Assembly: GCA_028287785.1 (NCBI GenBank)
Contig: JAQBOZ010000003.1
Coordinates: 1 to 64,000 of the forward strand
Source of the DNA: Chlorobiota bacterium
GTDB taxonomy: Bacteria > Bacteroidota > Ignavibacteria > OLB7
Length of the DNA: 64,000 bases
Direction of reading: 5' to 3'
Below are positions 1-8,207 of this stretch, one piece after another; the stretch's first letter is position 1, and every line of letters starts with the position of its first letter. Under the pieces are notes generated by a model. It was not told the DNA's origin and searched no databases. It saw only the letters and a program-made list of their open reading frames with translations. The position numbers and the translations under genes were made by a program.

Positions 1-279
1 TCTGCTGAACAATCATCGAGCGACGATCCATGCTTCACTCTTCAAGCTCCGTGGGAGCGCACCGGTTGTAGCAACAATGCTCCCATCTCCCGCTCAAGCT
101 CCATCGGAGCGTACCATCCCCGCATCCATGCCAAATGGTACGCTCCGATGGAGCTTCAGATCATCGAAGACGTGGCATCGCTACAACCGGTACGCCCCGA
201 TGGGGCTGGAAGGAGAGATGTCGAATTCCCTCGATGAGTCCAAACAGCATGAACCGTATCTCAAACTGAGTCACTACCG
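1..279. repeat. Right part of a MITE-like palindromic element (copy 1)
   Basis: This is a non-coding imperfect palindrome. An inner pair of arms (about 93-115 and 133-158, built on GCTCC-TCGGAGCGTACC) sits inside an outer pair (about 49-77 and 175-210, built on CGGTTGTAGC). It ends at 258-279 in a terminal repeat whose reverse complement begins CGGTAGTGACTCAGTTTGA. The same architecture and terminal repeat occur in the complete copy at 3196-3491, so I read this as a copy whose left end lies outside the window. No transposase is visible; small open frames inside are palindrome artefacts. Calling it a MITE is an inference from terminal inverted repeats plus two copies. Confidence 0.65.
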
Positions 280-537
280 ACGATAGCGATAGCCCAGCGT
301 TGCGGTTCCCTTCAGCAGCGAGCATCTGAGATTATTGCCGAACGGCAATTCCGTGCAATCCGGAGGGGAGAAATGAAGGAGGATTCCGGCGCCGATCTCG
401 ACGTTGTAATTCCCGAACCTGATGAGATAATTCCCCATGACCGGAATCATCAGGATGAGAAAGAATCTGTCGCTGTTGATAACCATTGGATCGCCCCCCG
501 TGGTTGAAGGGGGTTCCGTGGTTCGACATTTGCCCAG
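274..537 (-). pseudogene. C-terminal remnant of an outer-membrane beta-barrel-like protein
   Basis: Only about 70 codons read like protein. A stretch with PVMGNYLIRFGNYNVEIGAG is followed by a closing GTATLGYRYRR, which resembles the last strands of small hypothetical outer-membrane barrels of Bacteroidota. No signal peptide or earlier strands can be found upstream; the frame closes with a stop near 538. The stop codon (274-276) is formed by the terminal repeat of the adjacent MITE, so the element sits exactly at the 3' end of the fragment. I call it a truncated remnant. The family assignment is by resemblance only, and a short chance frame cannot be excluded. Confidence 0.4.
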
Positions 538-864
538 TCAATCCAGCTCAGAACGGAATCGGAGGAATTGCAATTGCAGCTCATAATGAGAGAATAAAAA
601 GTGAGAAAAAAAATGATATGGTGCTCGATGGCGAAATCAACCATACATAATAAACATCTCGATGCAAGGATATTTTACTCTCCCTTGATACTTCCTTTCG
701 GAGATCACTGAACTCCTCATACCCCACCATTCCCCTTTCCCATCCGCGCCGGACACTCTACTATTGCGGTTCCTCCCGCCGTAACATCCCGGCCGGGGGT
801 GCGTGGAAGCTGGGACATCAGAGAGAAGAACGGGTTACGATCACATCTTCAGGCGGAGCCGATC
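538..864. other. Intergenic stretch without a recognisable gene
   Basis: This spacer has an AT-richer patch (about 570-670, with a run of A) and then ordinary GC-rich sequence. A longer in-frame start for the next gene exists at 799. I prefer 865, so 799-864 is probably leader. No hairpin or RNA gene was recognised here. Confidence 0.5.
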
Positions 865-1806
865 ATGTCGCAGGATCATCAGCAGGAGATTCTTCAGAAG
901 TATCTGGGACGGGTTGTGGCGCTGCAGAACGAGCGACGGCAATCGCTGGAGCTGGAGGATCTGCGGAATATCGCGCGGGAGCTTGGGATGAGTGAGGAGG
1001 ATGTGGTGGCCGCCGATGCCGCCGCGCGCGCCCATCTGGAGCGCGGCATGCGCCACCTCCAGTACAAACGGTGGGATGACGCGGTGAACGAGCTGAACGA
1101 TGCCGTCGCCCTCAACCCCCTCGGCGTGGAGGGGCTGCATGGGCTGGCAACCGCCTACAAGGAGCGATGGGTTGCCACGCGGAGGGAGGAGGACAGCATG
1201 CAGGCCGCTGCGATCGCCAAGCGGACCCTGGCGATCGATCCGGGGCACGATCCATCCTATGCCCTGCTGAACGAGCTTGACCGGAAGGGGGCCATTCCCC
1301 GCCCCGCCGCGGCCGCGAAGAAGAAGACCGCAACCGGCTGGCTGGCCGCCGCCCCAATTCTGGTGGTGGCGCTGGTCCTGTTCGGGATGGGGTTCATCTG
1401 GTTCAACAGAAGCGACCGAAACCATCGGCCTCCTGAATATCCATCGCCGGAAGTGGCCCCACCGCCCGCGCAGACCATGCCCGCGGAATCAACCATCCCC
1501 ATTACCTGGGAGGCTCCGAAGGAGATCGATATGAACGTCGATCTGGCGCAGATCAACACCATCGTCAACACGCATCGGACGTTGCATCTCAGGATGTACA
1601 ACAACGGGAAGCACCCGTTCCACGAGCTTCAGGTCCGGATCGATGATTTCAACGCAGGCGGGACGCGCGTGGCCGATCACACCTACTTCCTGATCTCCGG
1701 CGATGATCCCCCCCTCAACGTCAACGATAGCAGAAACAAGTTCCTCGAATACCCGATTCCGGCCGGCGTCACCCGGTATGCAATCACCGTCGTCAGGGTG
1801 AAGTAG
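865..1806 (+). CDS. TPR-like protein with one transmembrane helix and extracytoplasmic tail (paralogue of 3582-4151)
   Basis: Function unknown. From the ATG at 865 (GGAG six bases upstream) the protein is 313 residues. The N-terminal helix has the motif ALQNER (19-24) and IARELGMSEEDV. TPR-like helices follow at about 55-140 (ERGMRHLQYKRWDDAV, then LAIDPGHD). A single membrane helix lies at about 158-180, then a Pro-rich linker and a C-terminal domain of about 110 residues that may lie across the membrane. The paralogue at 3582 shares the first 180 residues position for position, which supports the 865 start over 799, but lacks the C-terminal domain. I infer a cytosolic TPR platform tethered to the inner membrane. 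No enzyme motif is visible. Confidence 0.75.
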   Translation: MSQDHQQEILQKYLGRVVALQNERRQSLELEDLRNIARELGMSEEDVVAADAAARAHLERGMRHLQYKRWDDAVNELNDAVALNPLGVEGLHGLATAYKERWVATRREEDSMQAAAIAKRTLAIDPGHDPSYALLNELDRKGAIPRPAAAAKKKTATGWLAAAPILVVALVLFGMGFIWFNRSDRNHRPPEYPSPEVAPPPAQTMPAESTIPITWEAPKEIDMNVDLAQINTIVNTHRTLHLRMYNNGKHPFHELQVRIDDFNAGGTRVADHTYFLISGDDPPLNVNDSRNKFLEYPIPAGVTRYAITVVRVK

Positions 1807-1817
1807 AGATAAAGAAC

Positions 1818-1845
1818 GGGCTCCGTGAACGATCTCACGGAGCCC
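1818..1845. terminator. Hairpin between convergent genes
   Basis: A perfect 11-bp inverted repeat (GGGCTCCGTGA, six-base loop, TCACGGAGCCC) lies between two convergent stop codons. There is no T-run on either side, so factor-independent termination is uncertain. Its placement still suggests a bidirectional terminator. Confidence 0.55.
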
Positions 1846-1860
1846 GGCATCACATTGCAG

Positions 1861-2922
1861 TTATCGGTGCGGCAGCTTTCTGCTCTCCTTCCCGATCTTC
1901 TTCCACCGCTCCTTCTCCGCCAGCGCCGCGGCCTTGTCATCCTTCCGTACCAGATAAGCCAGCTCACGCTCCATCTTCGTGTAGTTCCGGTAGCGGGCCG
2001 CGTCCAGCGTTCCATCATCCAGCGCCCGCCGGATCGCGCAGCCCGGCTCGTTCCCATGCCCGCAGTCGCGGAACCTGCACCGTTCGGCGAGCGACGCGAT
2101 ATCCTCGAACGTCTCCTGCAACCCTTCGTCCGCCTCCCAGAGCTGCAACTCCCGCATCCCCGGCGTATCGATGATCAACCCGCCACCCGGCAGCAGGATC
2201 ATCTCCCGGTGCGTGGTGGTGTGCTTTCCCTTTCCCACGCTCCCGCTCACCTCACCGACCTTCAACAGCTCGGCCCCGGCCAGCCGGTTTGTCAACGTCG
2301 ATTTTCCAACGCCGGAAGAGCCGAGCAGCACCGCCGTCCGCCCGGCCCCCAGATACGGGGCAAGGCGATCCAGACCGCCGCCATCCGGCGAGCTTACGGG
2401 GATCACCGGCACGCCGAGCGCGACGGCCCTGGCATCGTCCAGGTATCGTTCCAGATCGTCGCAGAGATCGGCCTTGGTGAGGACGATCACCGGATCGGCG
2501 CCGCTCTCCCAGGCAAGGATCAGATAACGTTCGATCCTTCTCGGATTGAAATTATCGTCGAGGCCCGTCACCAGAAAGGCCGTGTCGATATTGGCCGCGA
2601 CGATCTGCTCCTCGGTTGTGCCGCCGGCGGCATTGCGGGAGAATTTGCTTTTGCGTGGAAGAAGAGCGTGGATTGTGTGGCGTTCGGCTCCATCGGCGCG
2701 GCCGATCACGACCCAGTCGCCAACGGCGGGAAAATCGCCGCGGTCGACCGTCTGATGCCGCATCCGTCCCGAGACCTCCCCCTGGAGTTCCCCCTCCTCG
2801 GCGAAGATCTCGTACATGTTCCTGTGCTCGCGCGCAACCCGCCCGGCACGATAGCCCTGCTCAGCATAGGGCGCGAAGCTTTTCGAAAAAAATGGGGACC
2901 ACCCCAGCATTTCCAGATTCAT
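1861..2922 (-). CDS. rsgA: Ribosome small-subunit maturation GTPase RsgA (YjeQ)
   Basis: RsgA is a circularly permuted GTPase that acts late in 30S ribosome assembly. The 353-residue protein has the expected order: an N-terminal OB-like region (about 20-100), G4 TKAD (149-152), G1 P-loop GSSGVGKS (201-208), G3 DTPG (252-255) and a C-terminal zinc knuckle with Cys282, Cys287, His289 and Cys295. The permuted order G4-G1-G3 is diagnostic of the family, and the length is normal. The extended N-terminal residues (MNLEMLGWSPFF) resemble the longer RsgA variants of many bacteria. It is a single gene, convergent with the TPR gene. The divergent spacer on its 5' side (2923-3195) holds nothing else I could recognise. 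Confidence 0.96.
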   Translation of the reverse strand: MNLEMLGWSPFFSKSFAPYAEQGYRAGRVAREHRNMYEIFAEEGELQGEVSGRMRHQTVDRGDFPAVGDWVVIGRADGAERHTIHALLPRKSKFSRNAAGGTTEEQIVAANIDTAFLVTGLDDNFNPRRIERYLILAWESGADPVIVLTKADLCDDLERYLDDARAVALGVPVIPVSSPDGGGLDRLAPYLGAGRTAVLLGSSGVGKSTLTNRLAGAELLKVGEVSGSVGKGKHTTTHREMILLPGGGLIIDTPGMRELQLWEADEGLQETFEDIASLAERCRFRDCGHGNEPGCAIRRALDDGTLDAARYRNYTKMERELAYLVRKDDKAAALAEKERWKKIGKESRKLPHR

Positions 2923-3195
2923 TGTCGCGATTCCTCGTTGTGAACGTTGATTGATATCGACGCTTCACAGAGAAATCCCATCCATCATTCACGCCTGGTG
3001 AATAGCCGAAGGAGAACATCTCTGCACATCGCGGGAAGATTCCCGCGGCTCGGGGTTGATGATATTCCTGCCATAATGGAGTTCTCCTTCTCTGCATGTG
3101 TTGAAGATGATCGGCCGGGCCGATGGCGTTTCCGCCGGTACTTGAGCGATGAACTTATTATTTCATCTTCAGGCGCGCAAGGGCTTCGGGGGCAG

Positions 3196-3491
3196 CGTAG
3201 TGACTCAGTTTGAGATGGTGTGGATGATGCCCGGAGTCATATGCGGCATCCGTCTTCCCAGCCCCATCGGGGCGTACCGGTTGCAGCAGCACCACGCCTC
3301 CCATGATTCCACGCTCCAGAGGAGCGGACCATTCTGCCGGCATGCGACGATGGTACGCTCCTCTGGAGCTTGCGTGGGCAACGGAGGTATCGATGCTACA
3401 ACCGGCGCGCTCCTGACGGAGCTTGGAGAGAGGATCGTCGATGGATCATGGGTGTCAGCCGGAGGGCTGGATTCAAATTGAGTCACTACCG
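3196..3491. mobile_element. Complete MITE-like element (copy 2) with terminal inverted repeats
   Basis: This 296-bp non-coding element has a left end (3196-3216) and right end (3471-3491) that form an inverted repeat around GTAGTGACTCA[G/A]TTTGA. The inside is a nested palindrome. Outer arms have the CGGTTG-AGC type (about 3265-3290 and 3390-3410), and inner arms have GGTACGCTCC/GGAGCGGACC (about 3306-3330 and 3350-3375). The left end matches the terminal repeat of the copy at 1-279 except for one missing base near the tip. There is no coding capacity for a transposase, so movement would need help in trans. I did not find a convincing target-site duplication by eye. The flanking spacer (2923-3581) contains no other feature. 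Confidence 0.7.
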
Positions 3492-3581
3492 GGAGCTGGG
3501 CGCGGACCACTCTGGCGCGGGATATGAGGCGAATTTCGAAACGATGGACATGTCGGATCAACAATTGAACTCTTTCCCGCG

Positions 3582-4151
3582 ATGGCTAACGAAACGAACG
3601 ATCGGAACATTCAGAACTATATCGAGCGGATCACGGCGCTCCAGAACGAACGGAACAGCGCCCTCTCGATGAGCGATCTCCAGTCGGTGGCACGGGAGCT
3701 GGGGATGAGCGATGATGATCTGGCCGCGGCCGAACGGGAGGCGGTAAACCATCGGACGCGGGGGATGGGGCTTATGCGGCAGGGGTTGTGGGATAACGCC
3801 GTATCGGAACTCTCCGCCTCGGTGGGGCTGCATCCGTCCGATGTGGAATCGCTCCACGGGCTGGCGGCAGCGTATGCGGGGCGATACAGGGAGAAGGCCG
3901 ATGAGGGCGATCGTGCCCAGGCGGAGAGCTACGCGCAGCAGGCGCTGGCGATCGATCCAAACCACGCGGCCACGTTCTCGCTGCTCGGCGATCTGAAAAA
4001 ATCATCCCAGGGGGAGCCGACGCGGATATCCCCCGTGGCCCGGAAACGGTTGACGATAGTGGCTGTCGCGGTGATCGTGGTGGCGCTTGTCCTGATTTTC
4101 CTTCTGGTGCTGGGGGCCAACTCCAACACAACTCCGGCCCCGATGCCGTAG
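3582..4151 (+). CDS. TPR-like single-pass membrane protein (short paralogue of 865-1806)
   Basis: Function unknown. The 189-residue protein aligns without gaps to the first 180 residues of the 865 protein: ALQNER at 19-24, VARELGMSDDDL at 36-47, LHGLAAAY near 91, LAIDPNHA near 122, and a membrane helix at about 157-178. It then stops after a short NSNTTPAPMP tail. It therefore keeps the presumed cytosolic TPR part and anchor but lacks the extracytoplasmic domain. The two copies flank rsgA and a MITE, consistent with an old local duplication. It is followed after nine bases by the yjbQ-like gene and may be co-transcribed with it. Confidence 0.72.
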   Translation: MANETNDRNIQNYIERITALQNERNSALSMSDLQSVARELGMSDDDLAAAEREAVNHRTRGMGLMRQGLWDNAVSELSASVGLHPSDVESLHGLAAAYAGRYREKADEGDRAQAESYAQQALAIDPNHAATFSLLGDLKKSSQGEPTRISPVARKRLTIVAVAVIVVALVLIFLLVLGANSNTTPAPMP

Positions 4152-4160
4152 ATTCGCGCC

Positions 4161-4580
4161 ATGAAAACCTATCGTGAAGAACTCTCGATCAGGACGAACA
4201 GGACCATCGAGTTCGTCCGCATCACCGATCGCGTCCGGGAGGCCGTGCGCGCATCGGGAATCATGGAAGGGCTCTGCCTGGTCAACCCGATGCACATCAC
4301 CGCCAGCGTCTTCGTGAACGATAATGAGCGCGGGCTCTGGCATGACTTCGAGGTCTGGACCGAGAAGCTGGCGCCGCACGAGCCGATTTCCCAGTACCGG
4401 CACAACCTGACCGGCGAGGACAACGCGGACGCGCACCTGAAGCGGACGCTGATGGGTCGCGAGACCACGCTCGCCATCACCAATGGCGATCTGGATCTGG
4501 GGACGTGGGAGGAGGTTTTCTACGGTGAGTTCGACGGCCGCCGCGACAAGCGGATTCTGGTGAAGATCATCGGGGAATAG
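4161..4580 (+). CDS. YjbQ/UPF0047 family protein
   Basis: The 139-residue protein matches the small YjbQ (UPF0047, TIGR00149) family in length and motifs. These include an N-terminal [12 protein letters not shown] strand, the conserved pocket residues in [13 protein letters not shown], the ...[19 protein letters not shown] block and a closing [14 protein letters not shown]. Family members show weak thiamine-phosphate-synthase-type activity, but their physiological role is unsettled. The His and Asp/Glu residues of the conserved pocket are present. The start ATG follows the upstream TPR gene by nine bases, suggesting an operon. Confidence 0.88.
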   Translation: MKTYREELSIRTNRTIEFVRITDRVREAVRASGIMEGLCLVNPMHITASVFVNDNERGLWHDFEVWTEKLAPHEPISQYRHNLTGEDNADAHLKRTLMGRETTLAITNGDLDLGTWEEVFYGEFDGRRDKRILVKIIGE

Positions 4581-4624
4581 ATCCGGCGATCTCCGGGAGG
4601 GGAGCAATCGGACGATGATTTCAT

Positions 4625-4777
4625 AACAGGCTGTTGAAATACTTCTGCCGCTCAGGTCCTTCAAGGACGATCAGATGCAAGGCGGCCGAACCTGAGCAAG
4701 TGAGGCGTCCTCACGGACGCCGCAATGAGCGAACGGTGAAGGCCAACGCCGCGGATGACGTCCTTCAACAGTCTGTT
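4625..4777. repeat. Small inverted-repeat element with CTGTTGA-type ends
   Basis: A roughly 150-bp non-coding unit is bounded by AACAGGCTGTTGAA at the left and TTCAACAGTCTGTTG at the right. Inside is a further hairpin (GGCGTCC, TCAC, GGACGCC near 4705-4722). Fragments of the same end sequence occur at 14570, 29510 and 36041 next to the GC-rich palindromes. Similar CAGNCTGTTGA-bounded repeats are widespread in bacterial genomes; that is general knowledge and not a search result. It is probably a non-autonomous mobile or REP-like repeat. Confidence 0.5.
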
Positions 4778-4851
4778 GAGTTCCGCCGCATCTCCTCTCG
4801 GGCCATATCGCCTGGGATTGTTATCGCACACGAAATCATTCAAACCCTTTT

Positions 4852-5409
4852 ATGGCAGCAACTCCATCAACCATGCTCCAGCTCGGGACGGTGGCCCCGG
4901 CATTTACACTCCCGGATACGGTTTCCGGGACCACGGTGACGCTCGAAGACCTGAAATCCGATATCGCGACCGTTGTGATGTTCATCTGCAACCACTGCCC
5001 GTTCGTGATTCACGTGCGGGAGGAGCTGGCGCGGCTGGCGGCGGACTATCGGGCGCGCGGCATCGCGTTTATCGCCATCAACGCGAATGACGCCGGGAAG
5101 TATCCGCAGGATTCCCCGGAACGGATGAAGGAGGAGGCGGAGCGCAACGGCTACACGTTCCCCTACCTCTACGATGAATCGCAGGATGTGGCCCGCGCAT
5201 ATCAGGCCGCCTGCACCCCCGATTTCTACATCTTCGATCGCGATCTGCGCCTTGCGTATCGCGGCCAGCTCGATGACTCCCGCCCCTCCAACGGCGTCCC
5301 CGTCACCGGCTGCGATATCCGTACCGCGCTCGACGCGATCCTGGCAGGTGGCGATGTCAGCGCCGATCAGAAGCCGAGCATCGGCTGCAACATCAAGTGG
5401 AAGGCGTAA
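4852..5409 (+). CDS. Thioredoxin-fold (AhpC/TSA-type) protein, cytosolic
   Basis: The 185-residue thioredoxin-like fold starts at an ATG with no clear Shine-Dalgarno sequence. The redox site CNHCP (about residues 45-49) sits in VVMFICNHCPFVIHVREEL, followed by LYDESQDVARAYQAACTPDFYIFD, which contains the cis-Pro loop typical of thioredoxin-family peroxidase or reductase proteins. No signal peptide is seen. It is the common bacterial 'thioredoxin family protein' with a CxxC site, probably a thiol-disulfide or peroxide-reducing enzyme. The substrate is not predictable. The last four codons and stop are duplicated in tandem (see 5394-5435). Confidence 0.85.
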   Translation: MAATPSTMLQLGTVAPAFTLPDTVSGTTVTLEDLKSDIATVVMFICNHCPFVIHVREELARLAADYRARGIAFIAINANDAGKYPQDSPERMKEEAERNGYTFPYLYDESQDVARAYQAACTPDFYIFDRDLRLAYRGQLDDSRPSNGVPVTGCDIRTALDAILAGGDVSADQKPSIGCNIKWKA

Positions 5410-5435
5410 TAGAGCAAGTGGAAGGCGTAATAGAG
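5394..5435 (+). repeat. Exact 21-bp tandem duplication across a stop codon
   Basis: The 21 bases covering the last codons, stop and next bases of the thioredoxin-like gene (5394-5414) are repeated exactly at 5415-5435. Because 21 is a multiple of three, the second copy would encode the same tail (KWKA, stop) in frame. It is a recent slippage or microduplication event, or an assembly artefact. Confidence 0.9.
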
Positions 5436-5507
5436 ATAGATGAGATCTGGCGATTTCGGCCATCACGCGGCCACCCTCCTCCGGCAGGCGCCGACCGGCT
5501 CCCCAGG

Positions 5508-5978
5508 TCAATCGAAGATGTTGATGTTGTTCACGACGGGAATGGGCCATTTCCCCCACAGCCCCAGCTCGTGAATATCATCGCCGTGGAACATCAGCGT
5601 GGTGCTGTAATAGGGATAGAGCACCAGACCGATAAATGGGGAGATCGTGATCCCCATGTCGCTCTTCCCAACCTGGCTCACCCAGCTCGGGCCCACATCC
5701 ACGCCGACGCCGAGCGCCCCGGCCTCCAGCCCCAGATGCGCCTTTGTCCGGTGCGCGCCGAAACAGTAGTCGAGCCCCACCAGACCTCCCAGGAAATAGG
5801 AGGCATTCACCGGAAGCGTGGTCACGCTGATCTCACCGCCGACGGTAAATCCGCCCTTGTCACCGAACGTGTAGCCCAGCTTCACGCCGGGATTGACGAA
5901 GATCGCCTGCGCGCTCACTACCGCGCCGTGAAACGCCAGCGCAACCAGGAGAACGCCGGCAAGTGTTATCGTACGCAT
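5508..5978 (-). CDS. Secreted/outer-membrane-like protein of unknown function
   Basis: The 156-residue product begins at the ATG at 5978, where a normal signal peptide (MRTITLAGVLLVALAFHGAV, cleavage after VSAQA) starts; longer in-frame starts upstream would bury it. The mature part alternates hydrophobic and polar residues and is rich in Gly (VKLGYTFGDKGGFTVGGEI, GLVGLDYCFG), as expected for a small beta-barrel outer-membrane protein. No named family was recognised. It is transcribed divergently from the glycosyltransferase at 6133. Confidence 0.65.
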   Translation of the reverse strand: MRTITLAGVLLVALAFHGAVVSAQAIFVNPGVKLGYTFGDKGGFTVGGEISVTTLPVNASYFLGGLVGLDYCFGAHRTKAHLGLEAGALGVGVDVGPSWVSQVGKSDMGITISPFIGLVLYPYYSTTLMFHGDDIHELGLWGKWPIPVVNNINIFD

Positions 5979-6132
5979 GCGTGATTCCAACGTGGAAGAG
6001 GCAAGGTGTTCATCAACGGTTCCGGCGGTATATTCCGGCCCCGGCCCCCAATATCGATAGTTTTCCCGTTTCGCTGAAACGACGTTCAGCCCCTGAACCG
6101 ATATCGCACACGATTCCCGGCCATCGATTCCC

Positions 6133-7449
6133 ATGCCGATTCAACTTCAGCCCCGCGCGCTCTATGCCTCGTTCGATCGATTTCCATCGGCGAAAGGGGC
6201 GGCCACGCATATCGCCCGGATGGCGGAAACCCTCTTCCGGACGATGGATGGCGGGCTTCTCTATACGCTTGGGGGAGATGATCTTCCGATCTATCAGCGC
6301 GAGGGAAACGTGGAGATCCTTCGCTACGCGCGACAGGCTCCGAACTTTCTGGAGCGCACCATCGGCTTTGCCGACCGGCTCCGGCTGCTGCTTGAGGAGC
6401 ATGGAGATGATCTGGCGATCTGCCACGTGCGCGATCCCTGGAGCGGCGTTCCGGTGCTGGAACGGCCGGACCGCCGTTATCGGACGGTCTACGAGGTCAA
6501 CGGTCTTCCGTCGATCGAGCTTCCCTACACATACCCCGGCCTCTCCGCGCGAACGCTCGCCAAGATCCGCGCGGCCGAGGAGTTCTGCTGGTCCCGCGCC
6601 GACGCCATCATCACCCCATCCGCCACGATCGCCGAAAACCTCCTCCGCCTGGGCGCACCGGCCGATGCGATCACCGTGATCCCCAACGGCGCCGACCTGG
6701 TCCCCGCCGCTACGCGCCCGGACGATGCCCCGCCACGGTATATCATCTATTTCGGCGCTCTCCAGCGGTGGCAGGGGGCCGATGTGATGCTCCGCGCGTT
6801 CGCGCGCCTGGCCGACATGGAGGATGTCCAGCTTGTGATCTGCTCCTCCACGCACCACAGAAACGTGAAGATCTACCGGAAGCTCGCCGAGCGGCTCGGC
6901 ATCGACGGGAGGATTATCTGGCGGTTCGCGCTTGGCAGGGAGGAGTTGCGCGGCTGGGTGGCGGGGGCGGAGCTGTCGCTGGCGCCGCTGGTGGAATGCT
7001 CGCGGAATCTCGATCAGGGATGCGCGCCGCTGAAGATCCTGGAATCGATGGCGTGCGGCGTTCCGGTGGTCGCCTCCGATCTGCCGGCCACGCGCGAGCT
7101 GATTGCCGACGGCGTTCATGGACGGCTTGTCCGGGCGGATCGTCCGGCCGATCTGGCGCGCGCCATCAGAGTGCTGCTGGAGTATCCCGAGCGACGGCGG
7201 GAGATGGGGAAGGCCGGGAGGGGGAGGGTTGCCGATGAGTTCACATGGGAACGATCGACCGCGAAGCTGGCCCGGCTGTATCGGTCGGTTATCACGGAAA
7301 ATGGTGATAGATTTCCCCCCGCCCCCCAAGGATCGAGGATCAATCAAGGGAGATTCACCGATGAGCATGATGCTCTACTTCTCGTTGAACAGCGAGCAGC
7401 GATCGCTCCTGCAGACGAAGCGAATCGATGCGACCCATACGCCGGATGA
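6133..7449 (+). CDS. Family 4 glycosyltransferase
   Basis: This is a GT-B fold glycosyltransferase of 438 residues. The N-terminal acceptor half begins ALYASFDRFPSAKGAATHI with the glycine-containing loop. The C-terminal GT4 nucleotide-sugar half has YFGALQRWQGADVML, the conserved LVECSRNLDQGCAPLKILESMACGVPVVASDLPA block (the EX7E-type region) and ATRELIADGVHGRLV. It likely adds a sugar during cell-surface or exopolysaccharide synthesis; donor and acceptor are unknown. The GT domain appears complete near residue 390. The final 50 or so residues are low in family features and run 89 bases into the next gene, so a lost stop codon is likely. Confidence 0.9.
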   Translation: MPIQLQPRALYASFDRFPSAKGAATHIARMAETLFRTMDGGLLYTLGGDDLPIYQREGNVEILRYARQAPNFLERTIGFADRLRLLLEEHGDDLAICHVRDPWSGVPVLERPDRRYRTVYEVNGLPSIELPYTYPGLSARTLAKIRAAEEFCWSRADAIITPSATIAENLLRLGAPADAITVIPNGADLVPAATRPDDAPPRYIIYFGALQRWQGADVMLRAFARLADMEDVQLVICSSTHHRNVKIYRKLAERLGIDGRIIWRFALGREELRGWVAGAELSLAPLVECSRNLDQGCAPLKILESMACGVPVVASDLPATRELIADGVHGRLVRADRPADLARAIRVLLEYPERRREMGKAGRGRVADEFTWERSTAKLARLYRSVITENGDRFPPAPQGSRINQGRFTDEHDALLLVEQRAAIAPADEANRCDPYAG

Positions 7450-8206
7450 GTGGATCGCGATGCTGGACACGGTAGCAAACCTGGACCGCTCCGGCGACCA
7501 GTTGCGGAAGATGGCCGGATGGAGCGTCTTTCTCTCGGTCGTCATCGGCTTTATCGCCGGCGTTACATCGCACTCGTTCCCGGTGTTCCTCCTCTTCGTG
7601 GCCCTGGCCGCCGTCGCGCTGGCGATCTACTTCTTCGCCCGTCATAACGATCTCTCCAACAATCTCCGGAAGTTCATTCTTCCGATGATCACCCTCATGC
7701 GTGAGGATATCGACCGCGGCGGGACGCTGACGCTCCGGCTGAACCTGAGCGATCCGATGGCGAAGGAATACCAGACCGGCAGCGAAACGCTCAGGAAGCG
7801 GATGAACACCGAACAGACCACCTATCAGCTCACCTGGATGGAGGCAAGGACGGTGCTGGCCGATGACTCCACGCTGGAGCTGACGATCACCGATCAGATC
7901 AGGCAGAGGAAGACGACCAGACGGAACGCGCGCGGCAAGGTCAAGGTGAAGCTCAAGTATCGCGTCAGGCATCTGATCGATGTCCGAATCGGCTTCCGGC
8001 GCGACAGCTACGCGCTTGCCCATCAGGAGTCGGGGCCATATGCCAGCGATATGTCGGTGAAGGAAGGTGAGAAGCGGAACATGCTTCGGATACGGCGCGT
8101 GGCGCAATCGTCGTCGATCACCGACACGCTTCCACTCAACGCGGTCATGGAGACCCTCTCATCGGCCTACGGACGGGTGAATCTGGTCAAGCAGGAGGGA
8201 AACTGA
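7361..8206 (+). CDS. Membrane protein of unknown function, two TM helices
   Basis: The start is the ATG at 7361, preceded by AAGGGAGA at a seven-base distance; 281 residues. The N-terminal half is soluble (about 1-50). Two adjacent membrane helices follow (about 52-95, WSVFLSVVIGFIAGVTS... and LLFVALAAVALAIYFFA), then a large cytosolic domain rich in charged beta-strand-like segments with KVKVKLKYRVRHLIDVRI. I recognise no family. It overlaps the end of the glycosyltransferase by 89 bases and is followed after one base by the Cys-rich protein gene at 8208. The two surely form one transcription unit and may act together. Confidence 0.75.
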   Translation: MSMMLYFSLNSEQRSLLQTKRIDATHTPDEWIAMLDTVANLDRSGDQLRKMAGWSVFLSVVIGFIAGVTSHSFPVFLLFVALAAVALAIYFFARHNDLSNNLRKFILPMITLMREDIDRGGTLTLRLNLSDPMAKEYQTGSETLRKRMNTEQTTYQLTWMEARTVLADDSTLELTITDQIRQRKTTRRNARGKVKVKLKYRVRHLIDVRIGFRRDSYALAHQESGPYASDMSVKEGEKRNMLRIRRVAQSSSITDTLPLNAVMETLSSAYGRVNLVKQEGN

Positions 8207-8207
8207 G

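Noticed and set aside
77-286. Short plus-strand frame inside the first MITE
   Set aside because: It is produced by the palindrome and terminal repeat; similar read-out peptides arise from the second copy.
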